This document shows, one piece after another, positions 8,740 through 16,375 of a DNA stretch of 64,000 nucleotides; positions within the stretch are counted from its first letter, which is position 1; each line of letters opens with the position of its first letter. Source of the stretch: Streptococcus mitis (GTDB taxonomy: Bacteria; Bacillota; Bacilli; Lactobacillales; Streptococcaceae); the NCBI RefSeq assembly GCF_009496155.1, contig NZ_WIJP01000008.1, forward strand, positions 1 through 64,000, read 5' to 3'. Below the pieces are notes generated by a model, which had not been told where the DNA came from, did no database searches, and worked only from the letters and a program-made list of their open reading frames with translations. The position numbers and the translations under genes were made by a program.

Positions 8740-9594
8740 ATGAATCGAAAAAATAAATTATTTAAGAAATACTTTTTTTGGTCTCAAAAATTTTATTTAC
8801 CATTAGTATTAATTTTTATATTTCCAATTCTGATTTGCTGTTTGATTGGGAAAAGTTTGACCCTAGTTGAAGTTGAAAAAATATCAAATACCAATTTTTT
8901 TACAAGAGCTATTTTTGAAATAATTCCTGATAATTCTAACGCTACTTATATAGTTCTTTATGTATTAATCTCTACTTCATTATTGATGATTTTTAGAAAA
9001 AAAAACGCGGAACGAACATTTAATGATGGTCATTCTGTATATCTTCACAACTGTTATAAAAGACTGTGGATTGCAGCAAATTTATTAGGTTATCGAAAGT
9101 TACAACTTATAGGTGTCTCAATACCAATGCAGTTTGAACTTATTAATAATGGAGTTTTTTCAGAGTTTATCTCTGAATCATCAGTTGTTCAATATGATGA
9201 ATTTAAAGGAGAAATTATTGTTGAGTATCTAATTGAAAACAAAAAGAATAAAGTTGTAAATTTATTAGTATGTGATACATATGATATTCCTATAGAAAAA
9301 TTAGCACCTGACTATTTGGAAAATACAACAGTAAAAATTTCATCGCAAAGAAATTATAGTGGTAACAGATATAACAATCCTCTATTAGTTAGTACAGTTC
9401 GAGAAGAGGTACAGAAAATAGTTAACACCTATAATGAGGTTAATCTATTCATGACAACAAATCCATTAAATACACAAGGAATTGTAGGAAAAGCATTTTT
9501 AACATTAGATAGATCAGGTTTTGATAAAGTCTCAGTTATACAGATGGATGATACAAAAATTTACAAAGCTCCATTTGTAATATACGAAAATTAA
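8740..9594 (+). CDS. CBASS membrane effector (two-TM, Cap15-like)
   Basis: A 284-residue protein. Two hydrophobic segments are seen, about residues 18-37 (YLPLVLIFIFPILICCLIG) and 68-86 (YIVLYVLISTSLLMIF), followed by a roughly 190-residue cytosolic domain rich in beta-strand patterns. This matches the SMODS-associated 2TM beta-strand effectors (Cap15 type), which bind the cyclic nucleotide, oligomerise and disrupt the membrane, killing the infected cell. It starts 6 bases after the cap3 stop. The assignment rests on topology and operon position; no motif is diagnostic. The effector is the last gene, while many type II operons place it first. Confidence 0.75.
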   Translation: MNRKNKLFKKYFFWSQKFYLPLVLIFIFPILICCLIGKSLTLVEVEKISNTNFFTRAIFEIIPDNSNATYIVLYVLISTSLLMIFRKKNAERTFNDGHSVYLHNCYKRLWIAANLLGYRKLQLIGVSIPMQFELINNGVFSEFISESSVVQYDEFKGEIIVEYLIENKKNKVVNLLVCDTYDIPIEKLAPDYLENTTVKISSQRNYSGNRYNNPLLVSTVREEVQKIVNTYNEVNLFMTTNPLNTQGIVGKAFLTLDRSGFDKVSVIQMDDTKIYKAPFVIYEN

Positions 9595-9951
9595 TAGGAA
9601 ATCAATGGTTGAGAATTGTAAAACTATTCTTAGTGTTTTATTGCAATTATTTTTTTGATGTTGTGATACCTTTTCCAAATCATCCTTGTTATCCTAATAC
9701 CATTCCTAAGAAAATCGATCCTTGATTTTTCTCTGGGGGTTTGGGGGCGAAGCCACAAAGTTATCTTATCGTTGGCTGTCAAAACTGAGAATGTTTTGAT
9801 CGGCTGGCGATATGATTTTTGGGATATTGTGGACACAATATCTGAGCTCGCAAAGACCGAACAAGAAGTAAGTGAGGTCTATAGGAAGCGTACTGACAAT
9901 GTGAGGTAGACTTACACTGTCAGACAAGTAGAATGTTGAAGGGATATCAGA
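9595..9951 (+). other. Candidate oriT region upstream of relaxosome genes
   Basis: A gene-free stretch of about 357 bases just before the mobilisation genes. It holds a perfect inverted repeat GATATTGT-ggac-ACAATATC (9823-9842) and a second, imperfect one CTGACAATGTGA / TTACACTGTCAG (9893-9904, 9912-9923), plus a G-rich patch near 9733-9750. Inverted repeats directly upstream of accessory and relaxase genes are the usual layout of oriT. No nic site can be fixed from sequence alone. Confidence 0.5.
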
Positions 9952-10311
9952 ATGGGACAAGAAATTAAGTCAATCCGAAAGCAATTTAGAATTACGAGAC
10001 AAGAAGAAAAACAGATAAAAGAAATGATGAGGGAACAAAAAGTGGATAGTTTCTCAGAATTTCTTCGTCAAAATTTATTGAAAAAGAATTATCAGGATAG
10101 AATTTTTGAAAGTTGGTTCTCCCTTTGGCAGTCTCAAAAGTTTGAACAGATTAGTCGAGATGTGTATGAAGTTCTGGTTGTCGCAAGAGAAAATCATCAA
10201 GTGACTCAAGAGCACGTCTCAATCTTATTGACTTGCGTTCAAGAATTGATTGCAGAAGTGAATCAAGTGCAGCCACTCAGTCGTGAGTTCCGTGAAAAAT
10301 ATATGGGTTAG
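9952..10311 (+). CDS. Relaxosome accessory protein (ribbon-helix-helix-like)
   Basis: A 119-residue basic protein with an N-terminal RHH-like part (RITRQEEKQIKEMMREQKVDSFSEFLRQNLL, residues about 13-43) and a helical C-terminus. Its place before a MobC-like gene and a relaxase matches the small DNA-binding proteins of Tn5252-type elements, which load the relaxase at oriT. GAAGGGAT precedes ATG 9952. The gene is intact and 9 bases from the next gene. Confidence 0.65.
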   Translation: MGQEIKSIRKQFRITRQEEKQIKEMMREQKVDSFSEFLRQNLLKKNYQDRIFESWFSLWQSQKFEQISRDVYEVLVVARENHQVTQEHVSILLTCVQELIAEVNQVQPLSREFREKYMG

Positions 10312-10320
10312 GAGGATGTA

Positions 10321-10686
10321 ATGGTTTATCGCTATCGTACCAATCTCAAAAAAGTATTTCTAACTGATCCAGAATTACACCAATTGAATGAACGGATTGC
10401 TAAGAGCAATTGTCAAAATTTCTCAGTCTATGCCAGAAAAGTTTTACTTAATCCCAATATGTCATTTGTCACGATTAACACTGATACTTATGACCAGTTA
10501 GTTTTTGAATTGAGACGGATTGGAAATAACATCAATCAAATTGCGCGTGCGATTAATCAAAGTCATCTGATTTCTCAGGACCAATTACAAGAATTGAGTA
10601 AAGGAGTCGGAGAGTTAATTAAGGAAGTGGACAAAGAATTTCAAGTGGAGGTGAAAAGACTGAAGGAGTTTTATGGTAGTCACTAA
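10321..10686 (+). CDS. mobC: MobC-family relaxosome protein
   Basis: A 121-residue protein with a MobC signature: an N-terminal strand and helices (FLTDPELHQLNERIAKSNCQNFSVYARKVLL) and the conserved LRRIGNNINQIARAINQ segment near residues 61-77. MobC proteins open DNA around nic and assist the relaxase. AGGAGG precedes ATG 10321. The gene overlaps the relaxase start by 14 bases, so the two are coupled. Confidence 0.85.
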   Translation: MVYRYRTNLKKVFLTDPELHQLNERIAKSNCQNFSVYARKVLLNPNMSFVTINTDTYDQLVFELRRIGNNINQIARAINQSHLISQDQLQELSKGVGELIKEVDKEFQVEVKRLKEFYGSH

Positions 10687-12169
10687 ACACTTTGCGACGC
10701 ACGGAAAAAAATATCGTAGGCGTTTAATTAAGTATATTCTCAACCCTGATAAAACGGACAATTTGAAATTGGTATCTGATTTTGGCATGAGCAATTACTT
10801 GGACTTCCCTAGTCATGCAGAAATGGTAGAGATGTACAATGTCAACTTCACCAATAATGACAAGTTGTACGAATCCAGAAACGACCGACAAGAAAAATAC
10901 CAACAAACTATTCATGCTCATCACCTCATTCAATCATTTTCTCCTGAAGATAATCTGACACCTGAAGAAATTAACCGCATTGGTTATGAGACCATGATGG
11001 AATTGACAGGAGGTCGTTTTAAGTTTATCGTAGCAACTCACACAGACAAAAATCATGTTCATAATCACATCCTAATCAACGCTATTGACCGCAATTCAGA
11101 TAAAAAGTTGATGTGGAATTATGCTTTGGAGCGAAACCTACGTATGATTTCAGACCGTATTTCTAAAGTGGCTGGGGCGAAAATTATTGAGAAGAGTTTT
11201 TCTTACCGTGACTATCAAAAATATAGGCAGTCTAGTCATAAATTTGAATTAAAGCAACGTCTTTATTTTTTGATGCAGCAATCTAAATCGTTTGATGATT
11301 TTTTAGAGAAAGCAAAGCAGTTGCATGTTCAGATTGATTTTAGTCAAAAGCATAGCCGTTTTTTGATGACAGATAGAACGATGATAAAACCAATTCGAGG
11401 ACGCCAACTCAGCAAACGAGATCTATATGATGAAGAATTTTTTAGAATGCATTTTGCTAAGCAAGAGATTGAAAGTCGTTTAGAATTTTTGTTGAATCGT
11501 GTCAATTCTTTAGAAGATTTAATAACAAAAGCCAAAGAATTGAATCTAACCATTGACTTAAAACAAAAAAATGTAACTTTTATCCTGGAAGAAGAGAATC
11601 AAACAAAATATAAAATCTTTATACGTGAGACAACCTCATACTTTGTCTATAACAAATAACATTCGGATAAGAATCAGTATGTCAAAGGACGAACATTGAT
11701 AAGACAGCTAACCAACGATAGTCGAGTAATACCATACAGAAGACCTACAGTTAAGAGTCTACAGGAAAAGATTACTGAGATTAACCTCTTCATTGAATTA
11801 ACTGAAGCAGATAAGAAATACCAAGACATTAAAGATGAGTTAGTAAAAGAAATAGCAGAGATAGATATAAAACTAAATCAAATTAATGAAAAAATCGCCA
11901 ACTTAAATAAGATGGCGGAAGTGCTTATCAATTTGAAGAGTGAAGATGTGAGCAGTCGAAAGCTTGCAAGATATGACTTTTTAAAATTAAATTTGCCAGA
12001 ATCAATTACAGTAGAACAAGTAAGCGAAGAAATAAGAGCGTTTCAAGAGGAGCTAAATCATTATCTTTATGAGTATGAGAACTTAATAAAAAATTTAGAA
12101 ATGTTTGTAAAAGTACTGAATGATAAGGATTTTGATAAAAAATTTAGTATAGAAATACTATTGGAATAA
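10673..12169 (+). pseudogene. MobP-type relaxase interrupted by an in-frame stop
   Basis: The frame from ATG 10673 encodes a Tn5252-like relaxase with the metal-binding triad HTDKNHVHNH near residues 122-131, within IVATHTDKNHVHNHILINA. TAA at 11657-11659 (codon 329) stops it after YFVYNK. The same frame then stays open to 12169 and continues the family's coiled-coil tail (KNQYVKGRTLIRQLTNDS, then a long heptad-like region). A full protein would have 498 residues. One base change (for example AAA, GAA or CAA to TAA) explains the break. The nickase domain is intact in the truncated product, so residual activity is possible. Upstream accessory genes are undamaged. Confidence 0.85.
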
Positions 12170-12212
12170 CAAGAACTAATCCTATGGTGGTTAAAGATTA
12201 ACTATCTTTATG

Positions 12213-13070
12213 CTATTGATTAATATATTTGTCATAGTGCTCTTGGTACTGTGCTTTTATATTATGTTCTCCTAGAATTTCAAATACCTGAAGTGCTTGT
12301 TTCATCTTTTCGATTCCGTTCGCAGGATTGCACTTAAATTCAAAGTATCCACATGTATATAAGAAGACGGTTTGTTCATAATAGTTTAATTCATTATTTA
12401 GTAATTTTTTTATTTCTTTGATTAGAAAACTACAATTTTGAAATTCTTCTTTATCAATACTAACAATTAGGCAATTGATTGCCAATTGTGTAACAAGCCG
12501 TTTATTTGTCTTATTTAATGTTGAATAGATATAATTTTTTAACATTTCTATAGTTAATAGGAAAAAGGAGTTATAATTAATTGTTCTTACACAGTTACCT
12601 AATAAGATAATTTCATAGTAACCCCAGTTTTCAACTTTAAAAAGATAATCTGTAAGCTGTAATAACTCCTCGTCCGAGGGGAGAAAATTTTTATTTGTTG
12701 TATAGAGAATCGATTTTACCATTGTCTTTTCATAAGGACCCAAGTTATAACTTGAAGAGTTTGATAGTAATTCAATAATACTATCAAAATTTTTTGTGGA
12801 GTAGTGTTTTCGAATATATTGCACCAAGTTAGCAAATGATCCAGTTCTAGTAGAATTATTGTCATGAAGAATAATAAATTCATCCAAAGTTATATGTAAT
12901 TTATCTAAAATATTGATTAGTCGAATACAAGAGATTTCTGATTCTCCCCGTTCAAATCTAGAGATTTGAGATTTAGATAAATTACTATCAGCAATTGAAC
13001 TTAAACTTATTTTCTTCCCTTTTCGAATTTTTCTGAGTGTTATACCAAGTTTTGATTTCATTTTTCCCAT
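12213..13070 (-). CDS. rgg: Rgg-family transcriptional regulator divergent from shp
   Basis: A 285-residue Rgg regulator. The N-terminal XRE helix-turn-helix (about residues 8-65, [23 protein letters not shown]) is followed by a helical repeat domain that binds peptide pheromones. It lies head to head with a SHP gene ending DIIIIVGG, the usual arrangement of Rgg2/Rgg3/Rgg144-type systems, so that peptide is its probable ligand. Starts at ATG 13070 or at the second ATG (13061); the RBS does not separate them well. It sits just after the broken relaxase on the opposite strand, with AT-rich cargo-like base use. Confidence 0.88.
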   Translation of the reverse strand: MGKMKSKLGITLRKIRKGKKISLSSIADSNLSKSQISRFERGESEISCIRLINILDKLHITLDEFIILHDNNSTRTGSFANLVQYIRKHYSTKNFDSIIELLSNSSSYNLGPYEKTMVKSILYTTNKNFLPSDEELLQLTDYLFKVENWGYYEIILLGNCVRTINYNSFFLLTIEMLKNYIYSTLNKTNKRLVTQLAINCLIVSIDKEEFQNCSFLIKEIKKLLNNELNYYEQTVFLYTCGYFEFKCNPANGIEKMKQALQVFEILGEHNIKAQYQEHYDKYINQ

Positions 13071-13092
13071 ATTCCCAACAAAATTACAAGGA

Positions 13093-13122
13093 TTTTTTAT
13101 TTATTATACAATAAATAAAAAA
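13093..13122. promoter_or_regulatory. Palindrome in the rgg-shp intergenic region
   Basis: A perfect 13-bp inverted repeat (TTTTTTATTTATT at 13093-13105, AATAAATAAAAAA at 13110-13122) with a 4-base centre ATAC lies between the divergent rgg and shp genes. It overlaps the likely promoter -10 sequences and is a candidate Rgg operator. Confidence 0.5.
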
Positions 13123-13139
13123 ATAAAGGGAGGTTCAGT

Positions 13140-13211
13140 ATGAAAAAACTTTTAAAATTTACATCAATATTGTTATTGATTATGGATATTATCATTATAG
13201 TCGGAGGTTGA
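13140..13211 (+). CDS. shp: SHP pheromone precursor (short hydrophobic peptide)
   Basis: A 23-codon gene read directly from the sequence: ATG 13140 to TGA 13209-13211, with strong RBS GGGAGG at 13128-13133. The peptide begins MKKLLKF, has a hydrophobic core and ends MDIIIIVGG. The C-terminal eight residues DIIIIVGG match SHP pheromones of the Rgg2/Rgg3 group. In known systems the precursor is exported, trimmed by Eep, and re-imported by the Ami oligopeptide permease to bind Rgg. It is divergent from an rgg gene. Confidence 0.9.
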   Translation: MKKLLKFTSILLLIMDIIIIVGG

Positions 13212-13252
13212 TTCTTACTAATCTTATACGTAATTCTTAGAGGATATCTATT

Positions 13253-13520
13253 ATGCAAGAAGTTATTATCACAAATAATAAAAGCTGGTTATTTAGTTCG
13301 TCTAAGAGACATAGAAGACACCTAAAAAGGGTTGTTACTTATTGCAAAGTTAGTTCCGATAGTTAGAATTAGAAAAACAGTTACGAATCTCAAGTAAGAC
13401 ACTACAAAGAATATATTTCTAAGCGTTCAGATTGGTAACTTGCAGATATTTATCATATAAAGGTATATTAGGAACAAAAGTAGGAAAAAGACAAGCTTTT
13501 AACGACTAATAAATAAAATG
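13253..13520 (+). pseudogene. Decayed serine recombinase, N-terminal fragment
   Basis: Reading through stops and one frame change, this stretch matches the start of a large serine recombinase: RVVTYCKVSSDS (catalytic serine region), then SYESQVRHYKEYISKRSDW, LADIY, and in another frame KGILGTKVGKRQAFND, close to the usual GISGTxxxKRxxFNxLI. Internal stops follow codon 37 and recur. Only the catalytic N-terminus remains. It suggests a second mobile element once carried or bordered the Rgg cargo. Confidence 0.75.
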
Positions 13521-13704
13521 AAAACTGTTATATTTCACTGATTGCTGTCATATAAAACATATTTTTATGAGTGATGTATTTACTTTCATTGTATAATCAC
13601 AATAGAAATACTATTTTAGTTTTACTAAAATCTAGAATATTTGAAAACTAATTGGCTTACTTATATATGAAAACATCCCTAATCTGCAACAAGGAGAGGA
13701 AGCA
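13521..13704 (+). other. Non-coding leader of the second rgg
   Basis: AT-rich sequence with no gene. GGAGAGG at 13693-13699 serves as RBS for the regulator at 13705. No clear promoter boxes beyond AT-rich -10-like hexamers. Confidence 0.3.
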
Positions 13705-14562
13705 ATGAAAAATTTAGGACAAATCTTAAAAAAAATTCGAGAAGCTAAGGGCCTCTCTCTTTATAATATTGCTAATGATGAGATTTCTACCTCTCAGTTA
13801 TCTAGATTTGAAAATGGATATACAGATATTACTCTTAGTAAATTACTTTCAGTTTTAAAGACACTGGACGTATCTTTAGAAGAGTTTATGTATTTAGGGC
13901 GTGGTTTTCATAAGATGAGTAATTTCGAGGTAATTGATAAGATAAATAATTATTTTTATAAGAACAACAGCCCAGCCTTGAGAAGACTCCTAATTAATTG
14001 TATAGAAAAGGAAGAGGAGAAACTAAGTAAGAAATTAACAATAATTTTGATTAAGTTAAAGCTCCAAGAAATTGAGAAAGATAATATTGTGACTTCTGAA
14101 GAAATTGATTTTATATCAGACTATTTATTCAGCATAGATATCTGGGGTGAATATGAATTAGAGCTATTTTCCTCCACAATGGAAATTTTTTGCCAATCAA
14201 GTATTATGATATTAACGAAGGAAATGGTGAGGAGAACTGATTTTTATAAACATTTACCGACCCATAGAAGATTAATTACCAGCATGTTATTTAATGCTTT
14301 TAGCCTCAGCGTAGAAAGAAATAATATAGTTGATGCATCTTATTATAGAGAACAATTAGTCCAGTTATTTTTTGATGAAACAGAATTATATGAAAGATTA
14401 GTTTTTCACCTCATAGATAGTTGTTACAATTTTAAGATGACAAATGAATTGAGTAATATTTTAGAGATGAGAAAGTGTATTGGCTTTCTGAAAACTTTGG
14501 AAAGCATGAGTTTAGTAGATAGATGGGAAAAATATATTGAGAGAGTACTTAATAGTAACTAA
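13705..14562 (+). CDS. Second Rgg/MutR-family transcriptional regulator
   Basis: A 285-residue Rgg protein, the same length as the upstream divergent one and alike in plan. The N-terminal HTH (LSLYNIANDEISTSQLSRFENGYTDIT, residues about 17-43) is followed by a helical peptide-binding domain (NFKMTNELSNILEMRKCI near the end). It precedes, in the same direction, a large inverted repeat, a 14-codon ORF and the biosynthetic operon, so it is the likely direct regulator of that operon. Its ligand could be the SHP, the 14-residue peptide, or another peptide. Confidence 0.85.
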   Translation: MKNLGQILKKIREAKGLSLYNIANDEISTSQLSRFENGYTDITLSKLLSVLKTLDVSLEEFMYLGRGFHKMSNFEVIDKINNYFYKNNSPALRRLLINCIEKEEEKLSKKLTIILIKLKLQEIEKDNIVTSEEIDFISDYLFSIDIWGEYELELFSSTMEIFCQSSIMILTKEMVRRTDFYKHLPTHRRLITSMLFNAFSLSVERNNIVDASYYREQLVQLFFDETELYERLVFHLIDSCYNFKMTNELSNILEMRKCIGFLKTLESMSLVDRWEKYIERVLNSN

Positions 14563-14577
14563 TTGCAAATTAGGGAT

Positions 14578-14639
14578 AAAAACTATTAGACCAACTGCTA
14601 GTGATATAATAACATTAGGCAGTAGGTCTAATAGTTTTT
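14578..14639 (+). promoter_or_regulatory. 21-bp inverted repeat enclosing an extended -10 promoter
   Basis: Arms 14578-14598 and 14619-14639 (core ACTATTAGACC / GGTCTAATAGT) are complementary except for one base. The 20-base loop contains TGATATAAT (14602-14610), an extended -10. As RNA the repeat ends in a T run and could terminate rgg transcription; as DNA it could be an Rgg operator around the operon promoter. Confidence 0.65.
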
Positions 14640-14659
14640 ATAATCAAGGAGGATTAATC

Positions 14660-14704
14660 ATGAAGAAATTATTGAAGTTCTGGGAAGATGTTGTTTTAGT
14701 ATAG
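14660..14704 (+). CDS. Possible 14-residue leader or signal peptide
   Basis: ATG 14660 to TAG 14702-14704, with a strong RBS AAGGAGG at 14646-14652. The product is MKKLLKFWEDVVLV. Its first seven residues equal those of the SHP at 13140, although the codons differ. It could be a degenerate or variant pheromone, a precursor for the operon's enzymes, or a leader peptide. No Cys or glycine-rich core is present. It is 132 bases ahead of the radical SAM gene. Translation is inferred only from the RBS. Confidence 0.45.
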   Translation: MKKLLKFWEDVVLV

Positions 14705-14844
14705 AAATAAGTCTTGAAAAACTGGATTTGAAGAATTATTTTGATTAAACAATTTTTAGTTAGGGTTCTGTTAAGGAATTATAGTATTTAGAGTTACAAG
14801 TTTGAATATCGAAAAAGATATTCACTAGAACTGGGGTGGTTGTA

Positions 14845-15825
14845 ATGAGTGTATTAGAGTTTATAAAACCTAGAAAAGATTCCGTATATGCTCCATTGAA
14901 TAGTATTAGGGTAAAGCTGACAGATAACTGTAATTGGAACTGCTGGTGGTGTCATAATGAAGGAACAGGTAGTAGGGAACAAAGATTAATAAAAAATATT
15001 GATTTTTTCAATGATAAATTTTTTAATGATTTTATTGATCTAACAGATTCCTTAAATATTACTGAGGTACATTTGACAGGTGGTGAGCCTAGTTTACATC
15101 CAGATATTGACTTAATTATTAAAAAATTGAAAGAATATAATTTTGTTGTTAAGATGACCTCAATTGGAGGTAAAAAGGAGGTTTTTGATAAGATAATATC
15201 TTCGGGAATAGATGGAATTAATTTTAGTTTACATGCGGTAGATACGGTTGAAATGTACAACACTCAAGTTAATCATTCTAATAGATGGGTAGAGCAAAAT
15301 CATCGGAAGTTAAAAGAACTAATAGAATATGTAAGTAGAAAAGGAGTTCCTGTAAAGATAAATACTGTTGTAGCCAGCTCTGAAGATTTCTGTAGAGCTT
15401 ATGAAGTGATGAAGTGGGCTAGTAGCCGCAACATTGCCATAAGAATCTTAAACGAAGTTGAAAGCAATGAAAAATCTATTAGTGCGATTAGAAATTTTTT
15501 TGATTCGTTAAATGGTATTGAAATAAGTAGGAAATATATCAAAGGAAGTTCATCTGGAACTATTTTTTATAATGTTCCTAATATTGGTGAAGTGGGATTT
15601 AAAATACTGATTCCAAACTACTTGCACGATATGTGTAAATGTTGTAGAATTAGGGAAAAGGGCAGATGTGGTGAATATTTTTATGGAATACGATTAGAAA
15701 ATTTGCTTGGTAATTACAATATTAGGCTTTGTGTCCATAAAACATCTACAGAAACTTACTATAGACTGAGTGAATTTAAAGAGACTTCAGCCTTTGAAGA
15801 ATTGAGAGGTAAAATTAATGAATGA
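14845..15825 (+). CDS. Radical SAM enzyme, MoaA-like
   Basis: A 326-residue radical SAM protein. The CxxxCxxC cluster is CNWNCWWC (Cys29, Cys33, Cys36); the SAM-binding GGEPSLHP follows near residues 81-88. A second Cys group near the C-terminus (MCKCCRIREKGRCGE, then IRLCVH) recalls the auxiliary [4Fe-4S] site of MoaA. ATG 14845 is chosen because GGGGTGG lies at 14833-14839. It overlaps the CYTH gene by 8 bases and opens a tightly coupled operon. The substrate is unknown; it may act on an amino acid, nucleotide or peptide made by the partner enzymes. Confidence 0.85.
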   Translation: MSVLEFIKPRKDSVYAPLNSIRVKLTDNCNWNCWWCHNEGTGSREQRLIKNIDFFNDKFFNDFIDLTDSLNITEVHLTGGEPSLHPDIDLIIKKLKEYNFVVKMTSIGGKKEVFDKIISSGIDGINFSLHAVDTVEMYNTQVNHSNRWVEQNHRKLKELIEYVSRKGVPVKINTVVASSEDFCRAYEVMKWASSRNIAIRILNEVESNEKSISAIRNFFDSLNGIEISRKYIKGSSSGTIFYNVPNIGEVGFKILIPNYLHDMCKCCRIREKGRCGEYFYGIRLENLLGNYNIRLCVHKTSTETYYRLSEFKETSAFEELRGKINE

Positions 15826-16375
15826 ATTAGAAGTTAGATTTGAACTTAACGATGAGAGGGATTATAATAATGCTATTTCATATTTAGAAAAATCTTATAA
15901 ATTTAAGTGTGAAAATAAGCAAGTTGATGAATATTTTAAAACAAAAGGAAGAGAATTTGAAAATGATGAGGTAGGTAGCTTTATTTACAGAATTCGTCAA
16001 GAAGCTGATGATAAGGCATGTGTTTTCACAAGAAAAGATACGATAAAACAAGGAATGTGGAGTGAAAGTGAAATAGAGTTGGAATCTGAAAAACTAGAAT
16101 TTGTAAGGAATATCTTGCAAGATGGTTTTTCAAATATTTTCACAATAAGTAAATATAGAAAGACTTATCATGACGTATTAGAAAATAAAACGATTAATCT
16201 AGATAAGATTGATGGTCTTGGATTTTATCTTGAAATAGAGATTTTAGGAGATTTTTCAAAAGAAGATTATAATAATTTTTATGAGAAAATGTGCGGAGAG
16301 TTCTCGTTTTTAAATTCAAAAATAGAAACAAAGGGCTATGTCCAATTAATGAGAGAAAAAAATGGACGTAATTGA
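15818..16375 (+). CDS. CYTH-domain protein (CyaB / class IV cyclase-like)
   Basis: A 185-residue single-domain protein. It begins ELEVRFEL, the ExExK-type motif with Arg in place of Lys. Further CYTH marks are DEYFKT, YRIRQE, FTRKDTI, ISKYRKTY and LDKIDGLGFYLEIEI. CYTH enzymes handle triphosphates (adenylyl cyclase, thiamine triphosphatase, inorganic triphosphatase) in a beta-tunnel. Its overlap with both neighbours (8 and 14 bases) ties it to the pathway, perhaps in removing pyro- or triphosphate or binding a nucleotide intermediate. The exact activity is unknown. Confidence 0.82.
   Translation: MNELEVRFELNDERDYNNAISYLEKSYKFKCENKQVDEYFKTKGREFENDEVGSFIYRIRQEADDKACVFTRKDTIKQGMWSESEIELESEKLEFVRNILQDGFSNIFTISKYRKTYHDVLENKTINLDKIDGLGFYLEIEILGDFSKEDYNNFYEKMCGEFSFLNSKIETKGYVQLMREKNGRN

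Noticed and set aside
13253..13366. A 37-codon ORF after shp as a possible RiPP precursor
   Set aside because: Read with the DNA after it, it is the N-terminus of a broken serine recombinase (RVVTYCKVSSDS).
14845..15825. Radical SAM gene as viperin (pVip) or a SPASM RiPP maturase
   Set aside because: The CNWNCWWC motif and late Cys group fit MoaA-like proteins better, and no clear RiPP precursor or nucleotide kinase lies beside it.
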